DNA of 64,000 nt. Origin: Candidatus Firestonebacteria bacterium RIFOXYD2_FULL_39_29. Its GTDB lineage: Bacteria; Oederibacteriota; D2-FULL-39-29. The number at the start of each line of letters is the position of its first letter. Position 1 is the stretch's first letter. The stretch is taken from contig MFGV01000022.1 of assembly GCA_001778375.1 (NCBI GenBank), positions 1 through 64,000 on the forward strand, read 5' to 3'. Position numbers and translations under genes: made by a program. Shown piece by piece: positions 8,148 through 16,887 of the stretch. The notes beneath the pieces were generated by a model, which was given only the letters and a program-made list of their open reading frames with translations, was not told the origin of the DNA and ran no database searches.

Positions 8148-8290
8148 GTTTATAAGGTTCCTAAAGTTTATAAAGTTAGCTTTTTTTGAGAGGAAGGATA
8201 TTTACATGTCAACTCTCGTTGACATAACGAAAAAAAGATATGAGTTTTTACCTTAAGAACTTTATAAACCTAAAAACCTTATAAACTATA
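8148..8290. repeat. GTTTATAAGGTT inverted-repeat element without a standard gene
   Basis: The left arm 8148-8180 (AAGTTTATAAGGTTCC and onward) and right arm 8258-8290 are near-perfect inverted repeats of about 32 nt. The arms match the sequences that flank the four-helix-bundle gene at 20234-20614. Inside lies the palindrome ATGTCAA-CTCTCG-TTGACAT (8206-8225) and a 16-codon ORF (8206-8256) preceded by AGAGGAAGG; there is no evidence that it is expressed. The element ends just before purB. Confidence 0.7.
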
Positions 8291-8306
8291 ACTCAAGGAG
8301 CTTTTC

Positions 8307-9599
8307 ATGATAAGTCGCTATACTTTACCTGAAATGGGCGGTATCTGGACGGATGAAGCAAGGTACAGAAAATGGCTTGCCGTTGAAGTTGCAGTTTGTG
8401 AAGTTCTGGCGAGTCGCGGGGAGATGCCAAAAAAAGCCTTCCTTAATATAAAGAAAAAGGCTGATATCAACGTAAAACGTATTGAAGCCATTGAAGAAAG
8501 AACAAAACATGATGTTATCGCGTTTAAACAATGTGTGGATAGTTATATAGGGAAGGATTCGATATATTTTCATAGGGGACTTACTTCTTCCGATGTTCTT
8601 GATACAGGACTTGCTCTGCAACTAAAAGCCGCTGCGGATATTCTTATAAAAGATATAAAAGAGACTATAGCTATTCTTAAGAAAAAGACTAAGCAGTATA
8701 AAAACCTTCCAATGATGGGGCGCACTCACGGAGTTCATGCGGAACCGACTACCTTCGGGCTAAAACTTGCGATTTGGTGGAAAGAGATGGAACGTAACCT
8801 TGTGAGAATGGAAAGGGCAAAAGAGACAATCAGCTACGGAAAAATCTCCGGAGCTGTCGGAACGTTCTCAAATATTGACCCGGTTATAGAAGTTGCAGTA
8901 TGTAAAAAACTCGGGTTAAAGAATGCGTCTGTTTCAAATCAAGTGATCCAGAGAGATCGGCACGCTGAATATCTTTCGGTTATAGCAATAATCGGTTCAT
9001 CCCTCGATAAATTTGCCACTGAAATCAGGCATCTCCAGCGCACGGAAGTTTACGAAGCGGAAGAACCGTTTGCGAAAGGTCAGAAGGGTTCCTCCGCCAT
9101 GCCGCATAAGAGAAATCCTATTACCTGCGAAAGAATATCAGGGCTTGCCAGACTACTCCGGGCTAATGCGATAACCGGCTATGAAAATATTGCGCTCTGG
9201 CATGAACGTGATATTTCACACTCTTCCGTAGAAAGGGTGACTCTCCCGGACAGTACTATTACACTGGATTATATGCTTCATAAATTTAACTGGCTCATGG
9301 ATAATCTGAACGTCTATCCGGAAAACATGATGGATAATCTTAATAAAATGCAGGGGCTTATGTATTCTCAGAAAGTTCGCATAGCTCTCACAAACAAAGG
9401 CATGATCTACGACCAAGCGTATCAACTGGTTCAGGACAGCGCGATGAGGGTATGGAGAAAAGAAGGAAGTTTTAAAGAACTGCTCTTAAAAGACCCGCGG
9501 GTGAGTAAATATTTAACTTCTGACGAACTTGAAGCGTGCTTTGATATGAACGCCTATTTAAAGAATGTTAAAAAAGTGTTCAAACGGCTGGGGGTCTGA
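8307..9599 (+). CDS. purB: Adenylosuccinate lyase
   Basis: PurB (fumarase/aspartase superfamily, cytoplasmic homotetramer) catalyses two purine steps: SAICAR to AICAR plus fumarate, and adenylosuccinate to AMP plus fumarate. At 430 residues it has the normal length. The family signature GSSAMPHKRNP is at about residues 260-271, and the conserved TSSDVLDTG and RTHGVHAEPT blocks carry the expected active-site Ser/Thr and His. The N-terminus ISRYTLPEMGGIWTDEARY is typical of the bacterial short form. The ATG at 8307 is preceded by AAGGAG. No other purine gene adjoins it. Confidence 0.96.
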   Translation: MISRYTLPEMGGIWTDEARYRKWLAVEVAVCEVLASRGEMPKKAFLNIKKKADINVKRIEAIEERTKHDVIAFKQCVDSYIGKDSIYFHRGLTSSDVLDTGLALQLKAAADILIKDIKETIAILKKKTKQYKNLPMMGRTHGVHAEPTTFGLKLAIWWKEMERNLVRMERAKETISYGKISGAVGTFSNIDPVIEVAVCKKLGLKNASVSNQVIQRDRHAEYLSVIAIIGSSLDKFATEIRHLQRTEVYEAEEPFAKGQKGSSAMPHKRNPITCERISGLARLLRANAITGYENIALWHERDISHSSVERVTLPDSTITLDYMLHKFNWLMDNLNVYPENMMDNLNKMQGLMYSQKVRIALTNKGMIYDQAYQLVQDSAMRVWRKEGSFKELLLKDPRVSKYLTSDELEACFDMNAYLKNVKKVFKRLGV

Positions 9600-9641
9600 C
9601 TTTTTAATTCTAAAAACGGAAAAAGCAAAGGCTTTTAACCG

Positions 9642-10619
9642 ATGAGCAAAAATAATCTAGAATATATATTTAAAGAACAGGAACACCTCCTCTCTGTGTT
9701 TTTCCACGGAGTTAATCCTTCAGTAACGCAAAAAATAGACAAAGACACCTTTTATCTGCTATATAGAAATAATCAGCCTTCCCCGGATCTTGAAGCGCTT
9801 ACAAAAACAATAAAAGAAAAAACAAAAGAAAATATTGCAGTTGAATTTATTAACACGAAAGACGAAAAGGAAAAATATTACGTGTTTCGTAATGCGAAGC
9901 TAATATACACTTCTGACTACCCGCAAACAAAAATATATATTGATGAAACTATAAGATTTGAATATGGAGTTCAAAATGCAAGGAAGGTAGATCCAAGAAG
10001 TACAAGAAGATTGGCTTCTGAAGATGAACATTTGGCAGATAAAGTAGGCAGAATAAATGAGTACAGAATATTGTTTGTTATTGTAAACACTGTCGTTGTG
10101 GTTATTGCAGGTCTCCTGTTTGCAAAAAGCAGAGGTGCCATAATCTCTATTTGGAATGGAATAGTGGTTTTATTATTTTTTGGAGTTGTTATTTCTGTAG
10201 GTTTTTATTTCTACAAGCTGCTGGCAACTCTGTATTTTTCCGACAGGGGAAGTAAATACCAGAGAGGATACAGCCAGGCAAAAGCTTATATATTAAAAAA
10301 ACAATATGACAAGGCGATTTTAGAATATAAAAAAGAAACAGATGAAAATCCTGCCGATTATGAGCCTCATTATCAACTGGCGCAGCTGATGGAGTCTTTG
10401 GGGCATTATGAAAGTGCAATACCGGAATTACAAAAAGCGGTTCAAAAAGCAGAGGAAAGAGAAGTTTGCGGACACATCTTCCATTATATGGCAGAAATAT
10501 ATCTGTATAAAATAAAAAACAACGTCAAAGGGAAGCATTATTTAAATAAGGTTGTACGTGAATATGGGGATACAAAAGCGGGGGAAAGAGCGAAGATAAT
10601 GCTGGAGAAAATATCCTAA
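9642..10619 (+). CDS. Membrane protein with C-terminal TPR repeats
   Basis: 325 residues. An N-terminal soluble part (1-140, mixed alpha/beta, no family recognised) precedes two hydrophobic helices (about 146-165 and 170-195). The C-terminal 120 residues hold two to three TPR-like helix pairs (AYILKKQYDKAILEYKKE, PADYEPHYQLAQLMESLGHY). TPRs bind partner proteins, here presumably on one face of the inner membrane. It is 42 nt after purB and ends one base before the convergent HEAT gene. With the HEAT protein and ExeA ATPases around it, a role in an envelope assembly complex is possible, but this is inference. Confidence 0.55.
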   Translation: MSKNNLEYIFKEQEHLLSVFFHGVNPSVTQKIDKDTFYLLYRNNQPSPDLEALTKTIKEKTKENIAVEFINTKDEKEKYYVFRNAKLIYTSDYPQTKIYIDETIRFEYGVQNARKVDPRSTRRLASEDEHLADKVGRINEYRILFVIVNTVVVVIAGLLFAKSRGAIISIWNGIVVLLFFGVVISVGFYFYKLLATLYFSDRGSKYQRGYSQAKAYILKKQYDKAILEYKKETDENPADYEPHYQLAQLMESLGHYESAIPELQKAVQKAEEREVCGHIFHYMAEIYLYKIKNNVKGKHYLNKVVREYGDTKAGERAKIMLEKIS

Positions 10620-10620
10620 G

Positions 10621-12843
10621 CTATCCGGCGAGGGCGGCTTCGGCGGCTTGTTTTACGTATTTGTTCCTGTCTTTCTTTGCTTTTTTAAGTATTTTTCTGG
10701 CGTCTTCTCCTCCAATTAAACCGATTGCCTGAGCTGCGGCTCCCCGTATCCGAACGCTTTTAGGCTTTTGCCAGAGGGAAGTATATAATATCTCCTTTAA
10801 AAGTTTTAAACCTTCAGGGTGTCTTATCTTACCAAGAGCCAGACAGGCTTCTATTTGCAGGGTTTCTTCTTCCTCTTTTGTGAATTGGTATTTAGGAGCT
10901 GCAATCCGTCTAAGTCCTGAGAAAGCCTCTTGATATTCAGCATTTCCGAGTATTCTTATAACCTCCTGCTTTATCAGTGTATTAGTATCGGTTAAAGCCT
11001 TGTTAATTATCGATAAAGCCTGCTGGCTTCCGATCCTTGAAAGCGCAAGCAAGGACTCTTTCCTTACTTTAAAATCAAAATGCATAGTAAGTGTATCCAG
11101 TCTTTGAAGGACTAAAGGATGGCCGGGAAAAACATCAAGAATTTCGATAATTCTATAAATATTCATAATGGGTGTCTTATCAGTTATACAATTTGCAAGT
11201 TCGGCTATGGCAGCATCACCCATAGATTTTACAAATCCGGCCAGAATACGTCTTTTCCTCAGATGTTCTGTTTCGGTGAGATGTCTTATAAACTGGGGAT
11301 AAAGCTGTTCTTTCAGTTTAACAAGAATTTCGAATGCGCGGTCTTTTACTTCTGATTTCTCGTTGACCAAATCCTCGATAAGTAAAGTAACATTCTCTTT
11401 TTCGATAAGCTTCCCCATTACCTCGGCTACATTTTTATTGTTTTCCAATTCATGGTTTTTGAAAATACCCACCAGTCGTACGGCATTTTCGTAATTACCT
11501 TCAAGGATTTCCTGATTTATTTCTTCCTTTATGCACTCGCTTAGATTACCATAAATGGCGCTGTCCTTCTCCACGTCAAGAATATCTCTCAATCGTTCGC
11601 TGAGATATCTTGTAATTTCCCTGTTACCGGAATCCTTGAATTTGTTAAAACCGCTTTTAAGGACTGCAGCAGCTTTTGCTCTTACAGATTTGTCCTGCGA
11701 GGACAGGTTGGTGCTTACCTTGTTTAACAACTGTTTTATTGTCTTGGTTTCCCCGAGTGCCGCAAGTTTACCAAGGGTATTACTCAAATCTTCCGTCATA
11801 TCCGCGCTTATGAGAGCCTGGGGGTCAAGGCCTACAAGACTTTTAACCATCTCATTGACATCTTCTTTATTTTTTACATCCTCTTTAGAGGGCTTCATCC
11901 ATGGTGGCATAAGCTCTTCTGCGTTTTTCTCCATTACAAGGCCATAGAGGTCGAACATAACCTGCTGGTTTTTTAGCCATAAGGTGTACCTGTGAAAAAT
12001 ATCACGAAAATGAGAGACAGTGGCTTCGGTGCATTTTTCAGGGCTTTCTTTATTTTGCTGCTTAAGGTAGGAATACTGATTTACCAGGGATTCTGTTATT
12101 TCTTTTATTTTATCAAAAGGAAGTCCTGCCAGACTTTCCTCAATTACTTTTTCGACTTCAAACGGCAGTTGTTTTTCTATAAGCTTGATTAAAGAAGGTA
12201 CATCTATACTGAGCAGGCGTCCTATTATTTTATTTTTAGCGGTTTCTTTCGCATCCAGGCTTAAGGAGTTACTTGCTTCTTCTGCTGCTTTTTGAATAGT
12301 TGAAAGAATATCTTCGACATTTTCCCCCTTCGAGGCCAGAAGATCCGCCCCTTTTTCAAGGACGACATCCCTGGAATCAAGGGTTACATAAAGATTAATG
12401 TTTAATTTCACATGCTCTGCATTTATAGCTGCCAGTTCTTCTTGTACCGCCTGAAGTCCCTTTTTCTTTGCAAGTCCTTTAAGAAATATTTTTATCTCAT
12501 CAGGTGAAATTCCGGGAAGAAAATCAACGCTTCTAATTTCATTTTTTTTCATAAGGCCGATAAAATTGTCTGCCCATATTTTTTCTTCTTTTTTGGAAAC
12601 AGATTCTTTGCCGTTTATTATAAGCTTATTTTCGGCAATTCCAAGAGTGATATGCCCGAATTTGCCTGCGAGCATCTCCATAAACCCGACAACGGTATCA
12701 AGAGATTGCATAAATATGGGGTTTTCGTTGTCGTAGAGCCGGAGCTGGTAAGTAGCAAGTATGATATTATGCATAACTTGTGCTAAAATCCGTTCATCCT
12801 GCTCGTTTATTGGTTTGTCTTCTCCGATTCTTTTATAATCCAT
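10621..12843 (-). CDS. HEAT-repeat protein
   Basis: A 740-residue soluble, highly helical protein. The C-terminal ~200 residues contain recognisable HEAT/PBS-lyase-type repeats (FKVRKESLLALSRIGSQQAL, IKQEVIRILGNAEYQEA, SVRIRGAAAQAIGLIGGEDA), which form superhelical protein-binding scaffolds. The N-terminal 150 residues are different (DNENPIFMQSLDTVVGFMEMLAGKFG, then a strand-rich LTIGIAENKLIINGK-like part), as in many uncharacterised bacterial HEAT proteins linked to signalling. There is no signal peptide. The ATG at 12843 lies 6 nt after TATACT on the minus strand, again without a Shine-Dalgarno sequence. Function unknown. Confidence 0.65.
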   Translation of the reverse strand: MDYKRIGEDKPINEQDERILAQVMHNIILATYQLRLYDNENPIFMQSLDTVVGFMEMLAGKFGHITLGIAENKLIINGKESVSKKEEKIWADNFIGLMKKNEIRSVDFLPGISPDEIKIFLKGLAKKKGLQAVQEELAAINAEHVKLNINLYVTLDSRDVVLEKGADLLASKGENVEDILSTIQKAAEEASNSLSLDAKETAKNKIIGRLLSIDVPSLIKLIEKQLPFEVEKVIEESLAGLPFDKIKEITESLVNQYSYLKQQNKESPEKCTEATVSHFRDIFHRYTLWLKNQQVMFDLYGLVMEKNAEELMPPWMKPSKEDVKNKEDVNEMVKSLVGLDPQALISADMTEDLSNTLGKLAALGETKTIKQLLNKVSTNLSSQDKSVRAKAAAVLKSGFNKFKDSGNREITRYLSERLRDILDVEKDSAIYGNLSECIKEEINQEILEGNYENAVRLVGIFKNHELENNKNVAEVMGKLIEKENVTLLIEDLVNEKSEVKDRAFEILVKLKEQLYPQFIRHLTETEHLRKRRILAGFVKSMGDAAIAELANCITDKTPIMNIYRIIEILDVFPGHPLVLQRLDTLTMHFDFKVRKESLLALSRIGSQQALSIINKALTDTNTLIKQEVIRILGNAEYQEAFSGLRRIAAPKYQFTKEEEETLQIEACLALGKIRHPEGLKLLKEILYTSLWQKPKSVRIRGAAAQAIGLIGGEDARKILKKAKKDRNKYVKQAAEAALAG

Positions 12844-12965
12844 GTATATAGTATACCAAAAAGGAAAGATGAAAAACGATATAAAATCAAAAGGATAAAG
12901 TGATAAGGGTGAATATATTTGATTGATCCGGGTATATGTTTAAATATTGGATGGCAATATTTTCA

Positions 12966-12994
12966 TTGAAAAGCACTGTTTTCACTGCTAAAAT
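12966..12994 (+). promoter_or_regulatory. Promoter of the third ExeA-type gene
   Basis: TTGAAA (12966-12971), 17-nt spacer, TAAAAT (12989-12994), then 6 nt to the ATG at 13001. The spacing is the same as for the gene at 147. Confidence 0.78.
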
Positions 12995-13000
12995 TAGATT

Positions 13001-13855
13001 ATGAGCTATCTTGATTACTATAGTCTGAAAGAACCGCCTTTTGCCAATGTTCCGGATTTAAGATATTTTTATTCAAGTTCTTCTTTTGGGGAAGCCTATA
13101 ACAAACTGATATTGACAATAGAAAACTCAAAACAGTTAACGACAGTTTATGGAAAATGCGGGCTGGGGAAGACTGTTTTAAGCCGTAAGTTATTTAATTC
13201 TTTTGAGTCAGCCCCGGATAAATATGAAGCGTTTCTTTTGGTATGTATTCACAGCGATATGGGTGCAGGTTGGCTCCTGCAAAAGATGGGCCGTCAGCTT
13301 CATTTGGATCTTTCAGGCGTTAATAACTCTGATTACTTTGAGAAAGTTGCGGGTAAACTGGAAAGTATTTGTGAGGCAGGTAAGCACATAATTATTATGA
13401 TAGATGAAGCCAGTATGATTGCAAATATGGAGGTTTTTGAAGAGATAAGAGGACTTGTTGATTTTATGGCCGATAATAAGTATATGTTTTCCTGTATTTT
13501 CTTTGGTCTTCCGACGCTTGAAGAAAAACTTTCAACAAATCAACCGCTTCAGCAAAGAGTCGAGGCAAGGGTGGTGCTTTCTGAGTTTCCTACAAGCTCT
13601 GTCACCAAAGATTACATTGAACACCGGCTTAGAATTGCAGGTTTGCATGAGTCGATATTTACCGAAAAAGCTTATCAGTGTATTCATTTTTCTTCCAGGG
13701 GAAATCCGCGCCTTATTAATATTATAGCCGACAATACCCTTACCGAGGGACATCTTCTAAAAATAAAACAGCTGGATGAAAGAGAGGTCGAACGGGTAAT
13801 AATTGAAATGGGTTACAATACCAGGATGAAAAGCTTGTTTCTGGATGCACAGTAA
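13001..13855 (+). CDS. ExeA/GspA-family AAA+ ATPase (copy 3, divergent)
   Basis: 284 residues with the same architecture as the genes at 6247 and 7316 but much more diverged. Walker A is GKCGLGKT (51-58). Walker B is IIMIDEAS (131-138), where Ser replaces the His of the other two copies. The N-terminus SYLDYYSLKEPPFANVPDL keeps the family pattern. The lid keeps the SRGNPRLIN box (SKGVPRLIN in copy 1). It is transcribed alone from a clean promoter. Three ExeA-type ATPases within 8 kb suggest specialised copies serving different envelope machines, though no partner gene is visible. Confidence 0.82.
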   Translation: MSYLDYYSLKEPPFANVPDLRYFYSSSSFGEAYNKLILTIENSKQLTTVYGKCGLGKTVLSRKLFNSFESAPDKYEAFLLVCIHSDMGAGWLLQKMGRQLHLDLSGVNNSDYFEKVAGKLESICEAGKHIIIMIDEASMIANMEVFEEIRGLVDFMADNKYMFSCIFFGLPTLEEKLSTNQPLQQRVEARVVLSEFPTSSVTKDYIEHRLRIAGLHESIFTEKAYQCIHFSSRGNPRLINIIADNTLTEGHLLKIKQLDEREVERVIIEMGYNTRMKSLFLDAQ

Positions 13856-13861
13856 CTCTCT

Positions 13862-13996
13862 TTAGCAGGTTGCTGAAAAACTCTTTTTAAGATTTTTTCA
13901 GCTGCAATTTTTATTATTTTACCCGCCATTTGAGGGCAAATGGCGAGGTACCAGGCTGATTAAAGTCCATTATTTTAGTTTTTCAGCAGCCTGTTA
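13862..13996. mobile_element. MITE-like element, AGCAGGTTGCTGAAAAACTC ends (copy 1)
   Basis: The left end (13864-13883) and right end (about 13977-13996, TTTTTCAGCAGCCTGTTA) are inverted repeats. A hairpin GCCATTTGAGGGCAAATGGC lies inside. No ORF. The copy at 51009-51187 shares the ends but not the interior, which is how non-autonomous transposon derivatives behave. Confidence 0.65.
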
Positions 13997-14058
13997 GAAA
14001 TTCTTAAGACAGCAATCACTATGCATAAATGCCTGCATCTTTCCTTATGTTTCGAGTA

Positions 14059-14087
14059 TTGAACGACACGCAGTATTGATGTATAAT
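14059..14087 (+). promoter_or_regulatory. Promoter of the ABC transporter operon
   Basis: TTGAAC (14059-14064), 17 nt, TATAAT (14082-14087). The ATG at 14097 is 9 nt downstream; the earlier in-frame TTG/ATG codons at 14076, 14079 and 14091 lie in or before the expected transcription start, so 14097 is preferred. Confidence 0.72.
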
Positions 14088-14096
14088 AAAATGACG

Positions 14097-16325
14097 ATGG
14101 AAAAAGAAAAATTACCTTCATATTTAAGAGAAATAGTTAAGAGCAACCTCCGCGAGGAAAAACTTCTCATTGTGTTAAGTTCCGATATAAAAGCAGACGG
14201 CTCTTTTGGCGAAGAATGGCTTATTGTTACAAATAAAAAGCTGTTTGTTTATTCCGATAAAGGGGAAAAGCTTCAGACCCTTAAATTAAGCGAACTGAAA
14301 GAAGTTGAGGTAGTTGATCTGATAGGGAGCAGTGCTTTAGAAGTGAACACCGGAAAACACATTTACCGTATTATTTTGTATTCCAACGCCAGAAATTCCG
14401 AATTTTATCAGGTGGCCGAAGATATAAATAACATCATTAAGGGAAAAGAGATAGCGACTAAAGGCAGAGTTAAGCAAAAAGTAATCTGTGAAATCTGCAA
14501 TCATCCTATACCTGAAGAATTTGGAAAATGCCCCAAATGCACGGATAAATCGAAGACTCTCCTCCGTATCATGAGCTTTGCAAAGCCTTACAGTATGACA
14601 ATTCTTCTGATTGTACTGGCAATGGTTATAGGCTCTTTTTTTGGATTAATTCCACCCTATTTAAGCAAACTTTTTATTGATTATATTTTGAAGCCGGACC
14701 CGGTTACAAAAACTTTTACAAATTCAGGATGGCTTATTTGGGCAACTATAGGTTTATTTCTTTCCTATGCCGCTCAACAGCTTTTTAGCGGATTTTTTCT
14801 GGAAAGACTCTCAGGTTCACTCGGCTTCAAAACTGTTTACGATGTGCGCGCGGCGGTTTATGAAAAACTTCAGGAACTGTCAATGTCCTATTTTGATAAG
14901 AACCAGACGGGCGCGATTCTAGCCAGGGTTAATCAGGATACCGGTGAACTTCAGAGATTACTGGTGGACTTTGTTCCTGTTACCCTTGAAGGTATTATTA
15001 TGTTTTTTGGAGTCGGGGCGTTTTTGGTATTTTTAAGCTGGGAGTTGACACTCTACATCTTGATACCGATTATTCCGACTGTAATATTCTTAAAGTGGAT
15101 ATTTCCGAAAGTGCGGACTTATTTTCATAAGTTTTACCACAAAAGATCAATGCTCTCCGTGCTTGTAAATGATTCTGTTTCCGGCATTAGAGTAATAAAA
15201 GCTTTTGGCCAGGAAAAAGTTGAAATAGATAAATTTAAAAAAAGAAGCGGTGAATACAGGGATTCCGGCATTGAGATGGTAAGGCAATGGGGAGTCTATC
15301 ATCCGATTTTGCATTTATTTATTATGTTCGGGACTGTCCTGGTCTGGTATATTGGCGGGGAATTTATTTTAAGGAATAAAATGTCTTTGGGTGACATTGT
15401 GGCTTATACCGGTTATCTGAGTATGTTTTACAATCCCATACGCACTCTGACCCGCATGGTTGAAACTATCTCAAACTCTCTGTCTGCGGCGGAAAGAGTA
15501 TTTGATATTGTAGATACTGAACCGGAAATTAAGGATAATCATGTGCCGGTGGAGATGAAAGAAATACAGGGTAAAATAGAATTTGATAATGCAACTTTCG
15601 GGTACAATAAGTATAAGCCTGTAATTAAAAGGATGAGCCTGGAGATACAGCCAAATGAAATGATCGGATTGATAGGAAGGAGTGGTGCCGGAAAAAGTAC
15701 TATGGTTAATTTGATTTGCAGGTTGTATGATGTTAATAAAGGTGAGATACGAATTGACGGTGTAGATATAAAAAATATTAAACTTTCAGATTTACGAAGC
15801 CAGATAGGAATTGTTCTTCAGGAGACTTTCTTATTTAACGGAACAATATATGATAATATTGCGTATGCAAAACCCGGCGCGTCCAGAGAAGAAGTAATAA
15901 GAGCTTCTATTGCCGCCAATGCCCATGAGTTTATCATTAAAAAGCCTGACGGTTATGATACTGATGTCGGAGAAAGAGGCAATAGTTTATCAGGCGGGGA
16001 AAAGCAGATGGTCTCCATAGCCCGCGCAATTCTAAGGAATCCGAGAATTCTGATCCTCGATGAAGCTACTTCATCTGTTGATGTGCAGACGGAAAAAAAG
16101 ATCCAGGATGCTCTGGAAAAGCTTACAAAAAACAGGACAACCATAGCTATTGCGCACCGGCTTTCAACATTAAGGCACTGTAACCGTCTTATTGCTATAA
16201 AAGAGGGTAAGATCGTGGAAGTAGGAACTCATAAAGAATTAATGGCCAAGAAAGGGCTTTTTCATAAGCTAATAACTATGCAGCGTGAATTTTCAGAGCA
16301 AGCTTCCAGGACAAGGGCTGTTTAG
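14097..16325 (+). CDS. ABC exporter with N-terminal PH-like and zinc-ribbon domain
   Basis: A fused ABC exporter half-transporter (about 742 residues). The C-terminal ATPase has Walker A GRSGAGKST (about 527), signature LSGGEKQ, Walker B ILILDEAT and H-loop IAHRLS. Six membrane helices precede it. Unlike ordinary exporters it begins with ~125 residues that look like a PH-type domain (IVTNKKLFVYSDKGEKLQTL), then a four-Cys ribbon CEICNHPIPEEFGKCPKC. The next gene encodes a DUF1854 protein 7 nt downstream. This pairing is the one known as the cyanophycin-metabolism-associated ABC transporter and DUF1854 partner. No cyanophycin gene is in this window, so the substrate remains open. It acts as a dimer in the inner membrane. 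Confidence 0.85.
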   Translation: MEKEKLPSYLREIVKSNLREEKLLIVLSSDIKADGSFGEEWLIVTNKKLFVYSDKGEKLQTLKLSELKEVEVVDLIGSSALEVNTGKHIYRIILYSNARNSEFYQVAEDINNIIKGKEIATKGRVKQKVICEICNHPIPEEFGKCPKCTDKSKTLLRIMSFAKPYSMTILLIVLAMVIGSFFGLIPPYLSKLFIDYILKPDPVTKTFTNSGWLIWATIGLFLSYAAQQLFSGFFLERLSGSLGFKTVYDVRAAVYEKLQELSMSYFDKNQTGAILARVNQDTGELQRLLVDFVPVTLEGIIMFFGVGAFLVFLSWELTLYILIPIIPTVIFLKWIFPKVRTYFHKFYHKRSMLSVLVNDSVSGIRVIKAFGQEKVEIDKFKKRSGEYRDSGIEMVRQWGVYHPILHLFIMFGTVLVWYIGGEFILRNKMSLGDIVAYTGYLSMFYNPIRTLTRMVETISNSLSAAERVFDIVDTEPEIKDNHVPVEMKEIQGKIEFDNATFGYNKYKPVIKRMSLEIQPNEMIGLIGRSGAGKSTMVNLICRLYDVNKGEIRIDGVDIKNIKLSDLRSQIGIVLQETFLFNGTIYDNIAYAKPGASREEVIRASIAANAHEFIIKKPDGYDTDVGERGNSLSGGEKQMVSIARAILRNPRILILDEATSSVDVQTEKKIQDALEKLTKNRTTIAIAHRLSTLRHCNRLIAIKEGKIVEVGTHKELMAKKGLFHKLITMQREFSEQASRTRAV

Positions 16326-16332
16326 GGGGTAT

Positions 16333-16827
16333 ATGAATATACTTGATCCAAAAAAAATAAAAATAGAAAAAGACCTTAAAGGTTCTCTCGTTTTGAACGC
16401 AGGAGACGGAAAAAAATATCAAAGGGTAAGCTTCATTCTGCTTTTTCCTTTTACGGATACGGAAAATTATATATCAGCTGTTATAAAAAACGGCGCAGAG
16501 TATAACGAAATTGGAATAATAGAGCATATTAAGGATTTGCCGGGAAAAATACGCGGCTTTGTTAAAGAGGATTTAAAATTAAGATATTTTGTCCCCGAGA
16601 TCAGGGATATCAGATCTATTGCAACAAAATACTGGTTCCATGAATTCGATGTAATAACGGATAGAGGGGAAAAAAAGTTTTACCTCCGGAATGTCAGAGA
16701 AGGCGTAAGGTTTAAAACAGACAGTAGTATTGTAATAACGGATATGGAAAAAAACAGATACAAGATTCCGGATTATAGACGCTTATCTTCAAAAGCGCGT
16801 ACAGAACTGGACAGAATACTGCTGTGA
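16333..16827 (+). CDS. DUF1854 family partner of the ABC transporter
   Basis: 164 residues from the ATG at 16333, which has AGGGGGT just upstream; the reading frame is open further upstream but that part overlaps the ABC gene. The DUF1854 pattern is visible: a strand YISAVIKNGAEYNEIGIIEHIKDLP, then IRSIATKYWFHEFDVITDRGEKKFYLRN, then SSIVITDMEKNRYKIPDYRRLSSKAR. The protein is soluble, with no signal or membrane helix. It is co-transcribed with the exporter, so it is probably a cytoplasmic partner of it. No enzyme motif is visible. Confidence 0.78.
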   Translation: MNILDPKKIKIEKDLKGSLVLNAGDGKKYQRVSFILLFPFTDTENYISAVIKNGAEYNEIGIIEHIKDLPGKIRGFVKEDLKLRYFVPEIRDIRSIATKYWFHEFDVITDRGEKKFYLRNVREGVRFKTDSSIVITDMEKNRYKIPDYRRLSSKARTELDRILL

Positions 16828-16887
16828 AAACTACAGCAAAAAAAGAAGGAGAAGCAAGCAAAGCAAAAGAAGCAAGTTGGGGTGTTA

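Noticed and set aside
8206-8256. 16-codon ORF with AGAGGAAGG inside the inverted repeat
   Set aside because: Too short and overlaps a palindrome, with no homologue visible. Kept as a note in the repeat entry, not as a gene.
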